Positions 1 through 7,553 of a stretch of 64,000 nucleotides of DNA are shown piece after piece. The position numbers and the translations under genes are program-made. The DNA lies in assembly GCF_000332975.1 (NCBI RefSeq), contig NZ_BANR01000004.1, forward strand, positions 434,001 to 498,000. Direction: 5' to 3'. Source of the DNA: Gordonia aichiensis NBRC 108223. GTDB taxonomy: Bacteria; Actinomycetota; Actinomycetes; Mycobacteriales; Mycobacteriaceae. Below the pieces are notes generated by a model. The model was not told the DNA's origin, did no database searches, and worked only from the letters and a program-made list of their open reading frames with translations. How positions within the stretch are numbered: position 1 is the first letter of the stretch; each line of letters starts with the position of its first letter.

Positions 1-670
1 GCACGCCGAGCAGCAACTCGGCGGCGAGCGCGGCGCCCATCGCGATGAGCTTCTTGCCCCGCGAGCGTGCCCAGAAGAACCGGCCACCCACCTTCGCCAT
101 GCGCAGCGGGCCGCGCCAGTGGCGCATGCCGGTGTTGAGCCAGCGGTAATCAGATTGCAGCACAACCATGTTCAACGGGGCCTTGGTGTACTGCGGGTGA
201 AGCGTGTCGAGATCGTCGCCGAGCGCTCGTGCGTCGAAGGGTCGAGGCTCGACGCTGCGTCCGCCGAGACGGCCACCGGGCGCCTCGGGATAGTAATCGG
301 AGTAGTTCTTGACCCATTCGAGGTCAAGCGGGGCGTGCTTCATCAGGAATTCGAGCGCCTCGGGGCCCCGGTCGATGTAGGCGTCGATACGGTCTTCGCG
401 TGCGTGTCCGCCGATGATTGCCTTGACGTACTCGCGAGCCTTCGCGGGGGTGTCAACGACGCCGTCGCGCTTGAGCACCGAGTTGTTGGGGATCCAGACA
501 CCCCCGCCCGAGCGAGAGGTCGAACCGCCCCAGTACGGCGACTTCTCGATGATCACCGTGGACAGGCCCTGTGCGGCCGTCGTGATGGCAGCGCTGAGCC
601 CTGCTGCGCCCGCGCCGACGACGACGACGTCGTAGGTCTCTGGTTGTTGTTGCTCGCGCTCGCCTGCCAT
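1..670 (-). CDS. kstD: 3-ketosteroid delta1-dehydrogenase (partial, C-terminus outside window)
   Basis: The flavoprotein introduces the C1-C2 double bond into ring A of 3-ketosteroids, which together with 9-alpha-hydroxylation opens ring B. The visible 223 residues begin with the FAD-binding motif VVVVGAGAAGLSAA at about residues 15-28, followed by EKSPYWGGSTSRSGGGVWIP and SDYYPEAPGGRLGGRS, which are characteristic of actinobacterial KstD. The reading frame runs off the left edge, so more than half of the protein is not seen. The ATG at 670 is chosen because the Rossmann motif follows at normal distance. The gene is divergent from an SDR gene, and two KstR boxes lie in the 130-bp gap. Assignment to KstD rather than another FAD-dependent fumarate reductase-like protein rests on these motifs and on the hsa/ksh genes alongside. 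Confidence 0.93.
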   Translation of the reverse strand, partial: MAGEREQQQPETYDVVVVGAGAAGLSAAITTAAQGLSTVIIEKSPYWGGSTSRSGGGVWIPNNSVLKRDGVVDTPAKAREYVKAIIGGHAREDRIDAYIDRGPEALEFLMKHAPLDLEWVKNYSDYYPEAPGGRLGGRSVEPRPFDARALGDDLDTLHPQYTKAPLNMVVLQSDYRWLNTGMRHWRGPLRMAKVGGRFFWARSRGKKLIAMGAALAAELLLGV

Positions 671-693
671 CGGGTTCCCTTCGTGCTCCGCGG

Positions 694-707
694 TGGAACG
701 TGTTCTA
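694..707. promoter_or_regulatory. KstR operator box, proximal to kstD
   Basis: The sequence TGGAACGTGTTCTA matches the published KstR consensus TnnAACnnGTTnnA at every fixed position. It lies 24 bp upstream of the kstD start and would let the TetR-family repressor KstR shut off the divergent kstD/SDR promoters until a steroid CoA-thioester inducer is present. Confidence 0.85.
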
Positions 708-716
708 TATACGAAT

Positions 717-730
717 TAGAACACGTTTCA
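717..730. promoter_or_regulatory. KstR operator box, proximal to the SDR gene
   Basis: TAGAACACGTTTCA also fits TnnAACnnGTTnnA completely. It is 23 bp centre to centre from the preceding box, about two helical turns, so two KstR dimers could bind the same face of the divergent promoter. Confidence 0.82.
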
Positions 731-800
731 GAAATGCGGCGCCAGGGTGTTGCCGAACAAGGCGGCGAGAGTCGTGCTCGGCGCAGAGAGGAAGTGTGCG

Positions 801-1667
801 ATGGGACAGGCCAGTGGGTGTGTGGCAGTTGTCACCGGCGCGAGCCGGGGTGCGGGCAAAGGTATTGCGCTCGCGCTCGGCGATACCGGGGCCAAGGTCT
901 ACGTGACCGGACGAACCGGCCACGACGGGGACTCGGCGCTGCCCGGCTCGGTGTGCTCGACTGCGGACGAGGTGACACGGCGAGGCGGTATCGGCATCCC
1001 GGTCGTCTGCGATCACGCCGACGACGATGCCGTGGCCGCGCTCTTCGGCCGAATCGCCGACGAGAACGATGGACAACTCGACATTCTGGTGAACAACGCC
1101 CTGACCCTTCCCGACGCGCTGACGCGAAAAGGGCCGTTCTGGAGCAAGCCGCTGTCGCTGACCGACCTGTTCGACGTCGGCATGCGCTCGACGTACGTGG
1201 CGACGCACTGTGCTGCACAGCTTTTGGTGAAGCGTGGGGGTGGTCTCGTCGTCAACACATCCTCCTTTGGTGGCGCCTGTTACATGCACGGACCCGCCTA
1301 CGGCGCAGGCAAGGCCGCGGTCGACAAGATGGCGCACGACATGGCCGTCGACTTCCGCCCGTATGGCGTTGCGGTGGTCTCGCTGTGGATGGGTTTGCTG
1401 ATGACCGAGCGCACCCGCGCGGCATTCGCTGATCATCCCGACGCGTACGCGGGCCTTGTGGCCGGGGCTGAGTCGCCTGAGTTCGTGGGCAGGGTGATTG
1501 CCGCACTGGCCGCAGACGGGGACCTGATGTCGAGGAGTGGGCGGGTCCTCATCGCCGCAGAACTCGCCGACGAGTTCGGGATCGCCGACCTCGACGGGCG
1601 TCGACCGCCATCGCATCGCGCGATGCTCGGTGATCCGCCGGCTTTCAGCGCGGCGGTGATCGAATGA
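801..1667 (+). CDS. Short-chain dehydrogenase/reductase of the steroid cluster
   Basis: This is a 288-residue NAD(P)-dependent SDR. The cofactor motif TGASRGAGKGIA is at residues 12-23, the NNA motif at 98-100, and the catalytic Ser-Tyr-Lys set is provided by VNTSS (about 154) and YGAGK (Tyr167, Lys171). The ATG at 801 is chosen over the upstream in-frame start at 747 because AGAGGAAG lies 8 nt before it and the Rossmann fold then starts at a normal distance. It is divergently transcribed from kstD across two KstR boxes, which places it in steroid breakdown. The exact substrate cannot be told from the sequence; the long segment after the NNA motif is like the DHRS1-type SDR group. Confidence 0.85.
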   Translation: MGQASGCVAVVTGASRGAGKGIALALGDTGAKVYVTGRTGHDGDSALPGSVCSTADEVTRRGGIGIPVVCDHADDDAVAALFGRIADENDGQLDILVNNALTLPDALTRKGPFWSKPLSLTDLFDVGMRSTYVATHCAAQLLVKRGGGLVVNTSSFGGACYMHGPAYGAGKAAVDKMAHDMAVDFRPYGVAVVSLWMGLLMTERTRAAFADHPDAYAGLVAGAESPEFVGRVIAALAADGDLMSRSGRVLIAAELADEFGIADLDGRRPPSHRAMLGDPPAFSAAVIE

Positions 1668-1713
1668 GCGGACTGTCGGCCGATCCGAGCTTCTCCCGGG
1701 GCTGCCGCAAAAC

Positions 1714-1727
1714 TGGAACATGTTCTA
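1714..1727. promoter_or_regulatory. KstR operator box upstream of hsaE-hsaG-hsaF
   Basis: TGGAACATGTTCTA matches TnnAACnnGTTnnA at all fixed positions and its outer arms are also symmetric. It sits 72 bp before the hsaE start, where it would control the three-gene hydratase-dehydrogenase-aldolase operon. Confidence 0.87.
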
Positions 1728-1798
1728 AACTGGGTCCAACTCAGGTCGGGTGAGGTGTCTGATCCCTCCCGGCGATCGACAGTGAAAGTGGCGAAGAC

Positions 1799-2587
1799 AT
1801 GGCGGTTGACCAGGCGATCCGCGAGCAGATCGCTGCGGACCTGTGGACGGCGGAGCGCACCGCGACAGCGATTGACCGGCCGACCGACGCCCACGCCGAT
1901 CTCGACGTGGTCGACGCATACGAGATCCAGCTCATCAACATCCGCAAGCGCCTCGGCGGGGGAGCCGAGGTCGCCGGGCACAAGGTCGGCCTCGCGTCGG
2001 AGGCGATGCAGAAGATGATGGGTGTCGACGAACCGGACTATGGGCACCTTCTCGATGACATGCAGTACTACGAGAAGACCCCGATCGACACCGCCAGACT
2101 CTGCTTTCCGCGGGTCGAGGTGGAGGTCGGGTTCATCCTCGGTCAAGACCTGCCCGGTGAGGACTGCACCAACGACGACGTCATCGACGCGGTCGAGTGG
2201 GTGGTTCCGTCGATCGAGCTGATCGATTCGCGGATCAGGGACTGGAAGATCACCCTCTGCGACACCATCGCCGACAACGCGTCGTCGTGTGGGTGGATTC
2301 TGGGTGAGCAGCGAGTGGCGATCGACGACATCGACACCGGCGACATAGACGCGTCGCTCGTGCGCAACGGCGAGGTCGTCGCGAAGGGCAACTCGTCTGC
2401 GGTGCTGGGACATCCGCTGAATGCGGTCAGTTGGCTTGCTCGCAAGGTAGAGGGTTTCGGAGTACGTCTACGCAAGGGTGACGTGATACTCCCGGGTACC
2501 GCGACACGGGCCTTCGACATCGCGCCGGGCGACCACTTTGTCGCGGAGTTCGCGGGTCTGGGCACCGTCACGCTCGACTTCGACTGA
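1799..2587 (+). CDS. hsaE: 2-hydroxyhexa-2,4-dienoate hydratase
   Basis: The 262-residue protein belongs to the fumarylacetoacetase-fold 2-keto-4-pentenoate hydratase family. In steroid degradation HsaE hydrates the dienoate released from rings A/B to 4-hydroxy-2-oxohexanoate. Family features visible are GHKVGLAS (about residues 60-67), the acidic metal-site stretch [13 protein letters not shown] near residue 105, and the C-terminal [11 protein letters not shown]. The ATG at 1799 is the only start that gives the normal family length. It leads an operon with hsaG and hsaF in the same order as M. tuberculosis Rv3536c-Rv3534c, and a KstR box precedes it. Another catechol meta-cleavage hydratase (MhpD/XylJ type) is the alternative, but the context argues for HsaE. 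Confidence 0.92.
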   Translation: MAVDQAIREQIAADLWTAERTATAIDRPTDAHADLDVVDAYEIQLINIRKRLGGGAEVAGHKVGLASEAMQKMMGVDEPDYGHLLDDMQYYEKTPIDTARLCFPRVEVEVGFILGQDLPGEDCTNDDVIDAVEWVVPSIELIDSRIRDWKITLCDTIADNASSCGWILGEQRVAIDDIDTGDIDASLVRNGEVVAKGNSSAVLGHPLNAVSWLARKVEGFGVRLRKGDVILPGTATRAFDIAPGDHFVAEFAGLGTVTLDFD

Positions 2588-2637
2588 GTCGGACCAAGTT
2601 TCGTAAGAGATATGACCACACACACCCAGGAGGCACC

Positions 2638-3558
2638 GTGGCGGCAACGCTGACCGCAGCCATCATCGGGTCGGGCAACATCGGCACCGACCTCATGTAC
2701 AAACTCGAACGCAGCGAGGTCATCGACCCGCGTTGGATGGTCGGTATCGACGCCGACTCCGAAGGCATGAAGCGCGCCGCAGACCACGGCCTGATCACGA
2801 TGAGTGGTGGTGCCGACGAACTGTTGGCGTCGTCGGAGAAGCCCGACCTGATCTTCGAGGCGACGTCGGCCTACGTCCACCGCGAGTACGCACCGCGCTA
2901 CGAGGAAGCGGGCATCGTCGCCGTCGACCTCACGCCCGCTGCGGTGGGGCCCGCGGTGGTCCCGCCTGCGAATCTGCGGGAGCATCTCGACGCCCCGAAC
3001 ACCAACATGATCACCTGTGGCGGACAGGCAACCATCCCGATGGTTCACGCGGTGAGTTCCGTTGTGCCGGTGCCGTATGCGGAGATCGTGGCATCGGTCG
3101 CCTCGGTATCGGCCGGGCCGGGCACCCGTGCGAACATCGACGAGTTCACCCGCACCACGTCGAAGGGAATCGAGACGATCGGTGGCGCCCAGCGCGGCAA
3201 GGCCATCATCATCCTCAACCCAGCCGACCCGCCGATGATCATGCGTGACACCATCTTCTGTGCGATCCCCGAGGATGCCGACACCGACGCCATCGCCGCG
3301 TCGATCCACCAGCGCGAGAGGGATATCCAGGCCTACGTGCCCGGGTACCGGCTACTGCAGGACCCGCAGTTCGATCCCCCGAGCGTGCTCAACGGAGGCC
3401 ACGCCCGGGTGTCGATCTTCGTCGAGGTGGAGGGCGCCGGTGACTTCCTGCCGCCGTACGCGGGCAACCTCGACATCATGACCGCAGCGGCCACCAAGGT
3501 CGGCGAGGAGATCGCGCGACACAAGCTGGATCGGCAGAAGCAGGAGGTATCGGCATGA
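2638..3558 (+). CDS. hsaG: Acylating propanal/acetaldehyde dehydrogenase
   Basis: HsaG converts the aldehyde made by the aldolase HsaF into its CoA ester using NAD and CoA; for steroid ring A/B carbons the product is propanoyl-CoA. The 306-residue protein has the NAD-binding motif [10 protein letters not shown] at residues 10-19 and the catalytic cysteine in MITCGGQAT (Cys127). Translation starts at GTG 2638, 5 nt after an AGGAGG Shine-Dalgarno sequence. Its stop codon overlaps the hsaF start in an ATGA, which fits the channelling complex these two enzymes form. Length and motifs match the BphJ/DmpF family throughout. Confidence 0.95.
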   Translation: MAATLTAAIIGSGNIGTDLMYKLERSEVIDPRWMVGIDADSEGMKRAADHGLITMSGGADELLASSEKPDLIFEATSAYVHREYAPRYEEAGIVAVDLTPAAVGPAVVPPANLREHLDAPNTNMITCGGQATIPMVHAVSSVVPVPYAEIVASVASVSAGPGTRANIDEFTRTTSKGIETIGGAQRGKAIIILNPADPPMIMRDTIFCAIPEDADTDAIAASIHQRERDIQAYVPGYRLLQDPQFDPPSVLNGGHARVSIFVEVEGAGDFLPPYAGNLDIMTAAATKVGEEIARHKLDRQKQEVSA

Positions 3559-4646
3559 GTGTGGCAGGAACTCACACGACGACAACGGGTCTGATGGCGA
3601 ACGCACGTGCGTACTCCGACGAACTCGACATTCGGATCACCGATTCGTCGCTACGGGACGGCAGCCATCACAAGCGACACCAGTTCACCGTCGACGAGGT
3701 ACGTGCGATCGTCGGCGCTCTCGACGACGCCGGTGTGCCGGTGATCGAGGTGACCCACGGCGACGGTCTCGGCGGGTCGTCGTTCAACTACGGTTTCTCC
3801 AAGACCCCCGAGCAGGAACTGATCAGGGCGGCTGCGGAAACCGCTCAGCGTGCGAAGATCGCGTTCCTCATGTTGCCGGGCCTCGGTACGAAGGACGACA
3901 TCCGCGCTGCGCAGGACAACGGCGGCCAGATCTGTCGCATCGCGACGCACTGCACCGAGGCCGACGTGTCGATCCAACACTTCGGACTCGCTCGTGATCT
4001 CGGGCTCGAGACCGTCGGCTTCCTGATGATGAGCCACAGCCAGCCGCCGGAAGTGCTTGCGGCACAGGCACGTATCATGGCCGACGCGGGATGCCAGTGC
4101 GTCTACGTCGTCGATTCGGCGGGGGCGCTGGTTCTCGAGGATGTGACGGTACGGGTACAGGCGCTCGTCGCAGAGCTCGGCGACGATGCCCAGGTCGGAT
4201 TCCACGGGCACGAGAACCTCGACATCGCGGTGGCCAACTCCATCAACGCCATTCGAGCCGGAGCCCAGCAGATCGACGGGTCGATCCGACGCTTCGGCGC
4301 CGGTGCGGGCAACACGCCCACCGAGGCGTTCGTCGGCGTCTGCGACAAGTTGGGGATCACCACCGGCGTCGACTTCATGAAGATCGCCGACGCCGCTCAG
4401 GACGTCGTGCGGCCGGCGATGCCGTCGGAGTGCCTGGTGGACCGTTCGTCGATGATGATGGGCTATGCGGGCTGCTATTCGAGCTTCCTCAAACACGCCG
4501 AGGGCCACGCGGAACGGTACGGCGTCTCGGCCGCCGACATCTTGCTCGAGGCGGGTAACCGCAAGCTCGTGGGTGGTCAGGAAGATCAACTGATCGACAT
4601 CGCCCTCGAACTCAAGAAGAAGATCGACGCGAACGCCGGCGTCTGA
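3555..4646 (+). CDS. hsaF: 4-hydroxy-2-oxohexanoate aldolase
   Basis: This class II DRE-TIM metalloenzyme cleaves 4-hydroxy-2-oxohexanoate into pyruvate and propanal. In the 363-residue protein the catalytic and metal-binding motif [11 protein letters not shown] is at residues 34-44 and the second metal-ligand motif GFHGHENLD is near residue 210. The C-terminal helical domain that contacts HsaG is present. The start codon overlaps the hsaG stop by 4 nt, so the two are translationally coupled. The N-terminal extension of about 20 residues before the DRE motif is slightly longer than in DmpG-type enzymes. The operon ends here; the 108 bp downstream are occupied by a palindromic repeat. Confidence 0.95.
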   Translation: MSVAGTHTTTTGLMANARAYSDELDIRITDSSLRDGSHHKRHQFTVDEVRAIVGALDDAGVPVIEVTHGDGLGGSSFNYGFSKTPEQELIRAAAETAQRAKIAFLMLPGLGTKDDIRAAQDNGGQICRIATHCTEADVSIQHFGLARDLGLETVGFLMMSHSQPPEVLAAQARIMADAGCQCVYVVDSAGALVLEDVTVRVQALVAELGDDAQVGFHGHENLDIAVANSINAIRAGAQQIDGSIRRFGAGAGNTPTEAFVGVCDKLGITTGVDFMKIADAAQDVVRPAMPSECLVDRSSMMMGYAGCYSSFLKHAEGHAERYGVSAADILLEAGNRKLVGGQEDQLIDIALELKKKIDANAGV

Positions 4647-4663
4647 GGGGTTGTAGGCGTTCG

Positions 4664-4732
4664 CACACGCGGTCCGAACTTGCGGACGCGGCTGGTACAC
4701 CGACCGCGTCTGCAAGTTCGAGACGCGTCTGG
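4664..4732. repeat. 69-bp palindromic repeat, copy A (downstream of DUF559 gene)
   Basis: This element matches the segment at 5599-5667 in the same orientation, without gaps, at 62 of 69 positions by eye. It can fold: GAACTTGCGGACGCGG pairs with CCGCGTCTGCAAGTTC at one mismatch across a 10-nt loop, followed by the self-complementary AGACGCGTCT. It begins 18 bp after the hsaF stop, so it could also serve as that operon's terminator. The two copies enclose the 4755-5648 gene. Confidence 0.8.
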
Positions 4733-4754
4733 AACCGTCGCGCAGTGGGGCAGG

Positions 4755-5648
4755 TCAGGCGGCGCCCAGTTCCAGCGTGGTCAGCCACTGCCGGACCGTG
4801 GTGGCGACCGTGCCGCGTTCCAGGTCGGCCCAGGTCCAGCGGATCACCATGACGCCGAGTCGCCGCAGTCGGTCCTCGCGCTTCTTCTCGCGCACCACGG
4901 CCTCGGTGGCATCCTCTCCTTCGCGTAAGTACTTCTGATACTTCACCTTTCCGTCGAACTCGCCGACGAGCCTGCCCGCCCAGTCGAAGTCGCTTCGCGC
5001 GACGAATCCGTCCTGATCCCGGAATTCGTGCTGCAGGCGCGGAATGGGCAGGCCGGCCTCGATCATGTGAGCCCGACACCATGACTCGCCGGGACTCTCC
5101 GCGTCGGCAGTGGCATGCGCGAGCGCGCGGCGAGCCTGGCCGACGCCGCGCCGCGTGGCCCGCAGCATCTTCCGCATCACCTTTCGGTCGGCGCCGAGGC
5201 GCAGCGCGGCGTCGAGCACCGCGAGTGCGCCCGCGAAGCCCATCGGGGTGGTGCATGCGATGTCGACGGCTGTTCGCTCGAGTGAACTGACCGGGACGCC
5301 GTCGATCTCAACGATCTCGTTGGGCGCGACCACCCCGACGTGCGTGTGCCTGGTGGCCGTCCGCCCGCCGTGGTTGGCGTTGCCGTCGGTGACATGCAGG
5401 CGCTGGAAGTTGGGCTTGAGCATCGGAAGCCTGTGCATCGCGGCGGCCGACTGATGGGTCACCACACCCGCGACAATGCCGAGCGCTGCCGACGCGATCA
5501 CGGTGAGCCGGTGCGCATCGTCGGGTGTGCGTTTTTCGGCGGGCGCGAAGGCGCCGCGGCCGACACGGATGATCTCGCCGCGTCGGCACGCTTGCGCCCA
5601 CACGCGGCCCGAACTGGCAGACGCGGCTGGTACACCGACCGCGTCCAC
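4755..5648 (-). CDS. DUF559/Vsr-like endonuclease-domain protein with AbiEi-type N-terminus
   Basis: The 297-residue protein has two parts. Residues 20-150 resemble the winged-helix and linker region of actinobacterial AbiEi-type antitoxin-domain proteins (CRRGEIIRVGRGAF, then VTHQSAAAMHRLP, then LERTAVDIA). Residues 185-285 carry a PD-(D/E)xK nuclease-like core of the DUF559 type: Glu188, the FDWAG strand near residue 221, GEFDGKVKY with Glu230, Asp232 and Lys234, then EKKREDRLRRLG and a terminal WTWADL. The start is GTG 5648, inside repeat copy B, so its first 20 residues are encoded by the repeat; the true start could be elsewhere. The family is common in several copies in these genomes and its role is not established. 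It is unrelated in function to the sterol genes around it. Confidence 0.75.
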   Translation of the reverse strand: MDAVGVPAASASSGRVWAQACRRGEIIRVGRGAFAPAEKRTPDDAHRLTVIASAALGIVAGVVTHQSAAAMHRLPMLKPNFQRLHVTDGNANHGGRTATRHTHVGVVAPNEIVEIDGVPVSSLERTAVDIACTTPMGFAGALAVLDAALRLGADRKVMRKMLRATRRGVGQARRALAHATADAESPGESWCRAHMIEAGLPIPRLQHEFRDQDGFVARSDFDWAGRLVGEFDGKVKYQKYLREGEDATEAVVREKKREDRLRRLGVMVIRWTWADLERGTVATTVRQWLTTLELGAA

Positions 5649-5667
5649 AAGGTCGAGCCGCGTCTGG
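5599..5667. repeat. 69-bp palindromic repeat, copy B (covers the start of the DUF559 gene)
   Basis: Direct repeat partner of 4664-4732 with seven substitutions and no gaps. The stem is less perfect than in copy A (GAACTGGCAGACGCGG against CCGCGTCCACAAGGTC). The predicted GTG start of the DUF559 gene lies within it, so the repeat either supplies the promoter and first codons of that gene or has been inserted over its original beginning. Confidence 0.8.
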
Positions 5668-5699
5668 CCTTGGTCGTGTCCGGGGGCCGACGTCCCGCG

Positions 5700-6503
5700 C
5701 TACATCCCTGCCGGCGGGTGCCCCAACGAGATCAGAGCTCCATTGGGATCGTGCACCGTCGCGAGTGTGCCGTACGGCGTGTCGGTTGCGGGCATCATGA
5801 CCGACCCGCCGATCTCCTCGGCACGCTTGACCGTGGCGGGCACGTCGTCGACGCAGATGTAGATCTGCCAGAACGAGGGCAGCTCCGGGGGAAACAGGTT
5901 GGCGGCGTCCATGATTCCCGCATAGGACATGTCGCCGAAGAACACCTGCGAGTACCGCAGCGGGTTGCCCGGCTCGACGATCTCGACGGCACTGTTGTCG
6001 ATGACAGTCTCGACGCGGGCGCCGACGACCTCCGGATAGAACACGACAGACTTCGTGTAGTCCTGGCTCACGCACTCGAACCAGTAGGGTGCGCCGTGCA
6101 CACCCCACTCGGCAAAGCCCTTGTGCTTGTTCGGTTTCCAGAACCCGATCACGGCACCGGCAGAGTCCACCGCGACGGCCATCGTGCCCTCGTCGCCGAC
6201 GTCCATCGGTGGAAGCATGACCGATCCGCCCGCGGCTGTGACCAGTTCGAGCGTCGCCTCGGGATCGTCGGATCGCAGGTACGACGACCACACGTTGGGT
6301 ACTGCCCCTTCGCCCATGACCGGCATCAGACCGGCGATGCGGTGTCCGTTGAGGGTGAAGTTCTGATACCCGCCGAAATCCGGGTTGGGTTCCTCGACCT
6401 TCCAGCCGAACAGGTCGCCGTAGAAGTCGATGGCCTTGGCTGTGTCGCTGCTCATCAGGTCGAACCAGACGGGAGCCCCGGGAGGAGCGGTGTACTCGGT
6501 CAT
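5700..6503 (-). CDS. Two-domain VOC (glyoxalase/bleomycin-resistance fold) protein
   Basis: The 267-residue protein contains two successive vicinal-oxygen-chelate half-modules, one beginning GAPVWFDLMSSDTAKAIDFY near residue 8 and one beginning APYWFECVSQDYTKSVVFY near residue 135. Each ends with a DP-or-DSxGAxIxxW/L type strand. The architecture and the PVWFDL/FYGDLFGW motifs match the M. tuberculosis Rv0577 (CFP30B) group. The ATG at 6503 is preferred over the upstream in-frame start at 6554 because AGAAGGG precedes it by 8 nt. It lies inside the sterol region but has no KstR box. Reaction and substrate are unknown; a sterol-related function is only a guess from location. Confidence 0.8.
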   Translation of the reverse strand: MTEYTAPPGAPVWFDLMSSDTAKAIDFYGDLFGWKVEEPNPDFGGYQNFTLNGHRIAGLMPVMGEGAVPNVWSSYLRSDDPEATLELVTAAGGSVMLPPMDVGDEGTMAVAVDSAGAVIGFWKPNKHKGFAEWGVHGAPYWFECVSQDYTKSVVFYPEVVGARVETVIDNSAVEIVEPGNPLRYSQVFFGDMSYAGIMDAANLFPPELPSFWQIYICVDDVPATVKRAEEIGGSVMMPATDTPYGTLATVHDPNGALISLGHPPAGM

Positions 6504-6634
6504 GACAGTGGCCCTTCTGCTGTGCTGGTGTGAGACGCCGGTACTGACCTCCATCCTCGCGAAAAGTCATCGGTGGCGTCGCCGAACGTCGGAGGTCGAT
6601 GCGGGAGCGACACATCGGATGGCACGCTTGACCC

Positions 6635-7201
6635 ATGACAGACCGTGTGCGTGCACTCGCGTGGCCGCTGTTCGCAGTGTCGGGCCTCTTGATCGTCGCG
6701 TTCAGCCTGGTGTCGTGGGGCGATTCCGATCAAGGCCTCGACTCGAAGATCTCAGGCGTCGGGCGTGTGTCGGTGCCAGGCGCGCAGCCCGAGGACGTCG
6801 CGTTTCTCGAGGCGCACACGCAACGACCGGCGCTGGTCACGATCGTGCTGGGGGTGGTGATCGCGCTCGCGGCGCTCGCCGGGTGGTGGCGTCCTCGCCT
6901 GCGGTGGACGGCGCTGGCCGTGATCGGACTCGCGGCAGTCGGCTCGGCCGTGGCCGCGGGAATCGTGCTCGCAGACCCCTCCGGTCAGCTACTCGACGCC
7001 GCGGTGACCAACACCCTGGATCTCGCCCGGGGCGAGCAGGTGCTCCAACCGGGTTACGGAGTGATCGCTGTGCTCGTCGTGGCGATCATCGTGTTCGTCG
7101 GTGTGATAGCCGTCGTCGTCACCACCGGACGCCGTCACCAGTACCCGTCGGGGTCGGATTCGGGTGACTCCGACGGAATGATCCCCTCGGCGACGCCGTG
7201 A
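6635..7201 (+). CDS. Hypothetical four-helix membrane protein
   Basis: The 188-residue product is not one I recognise by family name. It has about four hydrophobic segments (residues 8-28, 68-88, 90-112 and 145-167), with an extracytoplasmic loop after the first and a short polar C-terminal tail rich in Ser, Asp and Gly. The layout resembles the small Trp-region or MSMEG-type conserved membrane proteins of Mycobacteriales, but no diagnostic motif is visible. It is transcribed towards the Cys-rich gene on the opposite strand and overlaps its 3' end by 67 bp. No link to steroid breakdown is evident. Confidence 0.7.
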   Translation: MTDRVRALAWPLFAVSGLLIVAFSLVSWGDSDQGLDSKISGVGRVSVPGAQPEDVAFLEAHTQRPALVTIVLGVVIALAALAGWWRPRLRWTALAVIGLAAVGSAVAAGIVLADPSGQLLDAAVTNTLDLARGEQVLQPGYGVIAVLVVAIIVFVGVIAVVVTTGRRHQYPSGSDSGDSDGMIPSATP

Positions 7202-7551
7202 TCGATGCTCGCCGACAACCGTGAGCATGTCGGGACGAGTGCCGGGTTTCCGCCCTGATCGCGAATGCGGGCGAGCTCGGTGCACCGGGCGCGGGCGTCG
7301 GGGTTCCACTGCACGCTGGTGTGGTGTGCGCTCGTCTTCTTGACGAGTACGCACGCGTGACACCCGCGACACTCGATCTCGGTCATCCCCCCGCGGAGGT
7401 AGTGCTCACGGTCGCGAGCCGTCGACTCGTGCACAGCGGCCGATCGCTGCGGGTCGTCGCCGAAATCGGGCGCCTTAGACCACCCGGCCGTCGCGGACGA
7501 ACCGCCGTGGCGCAACCCGTCCGTCGCGACGCGATCGGTGGCTCTCGTCAT
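7135..7551 (-). CDS. Cysteine-rich small protein translationally coupled to kshA
   Basis: The start codon at 7551 is 2 nt after the kshA stop, so it is almost certainly co-expressed with the oxygenase. The 138-residue protein has Cys61, Cys64, Cys67, Cys90 and Cys109, with the first three in CRGCHAC, suggesting a zinc or Fe-S site. A second possible start is the Met at residue 56 (7386), giving an 83-residue protein that begins just before the Cys cluster; the first 55 residues look less conserved in composition. I recall similar small proteins beside kshA in rhodococci, but I know of no assigned role. Assembly of, or electron supply to, the KshA Rieske centre is a reasonable inference only. 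Confidence 0.7.
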   Translation of the reverse strand: MTRATDRVATDGLRHGGSSATAGWSKAPDFGDDPQRSAAVHESTARDREHYLRGGMTEIECRGCHACVLVKKTSAHHTSVQWNPDARARCTELARIRDQGGNPALVPTCSRLSASIDHGVAEGIIPSESPESDPDGYW

Positions 7552-7553
7552 GA

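Noticed and set aside
119..1432. 437-codon plus-strand frame across kstD and the SDR gene
   Set aside because: It is antisense to kstD and out of frame with the SDR, is Arg-rich with no domain, and runs through both KstR boxes; a GC-rich shadow.
2143..3309. 388-codon minus-strand frame opposite hsaE/hsaG
   Set aside because: It is complementary to two clearly conserved genes and shows only low-complexity Asp/Arg/His composition.
5308..6636. 442-codon minus-strand frame overlapping the VOC and DUF559 genes
   Set aside because: It is another frame on the same strand as two recognised genes; its translation has no family features.
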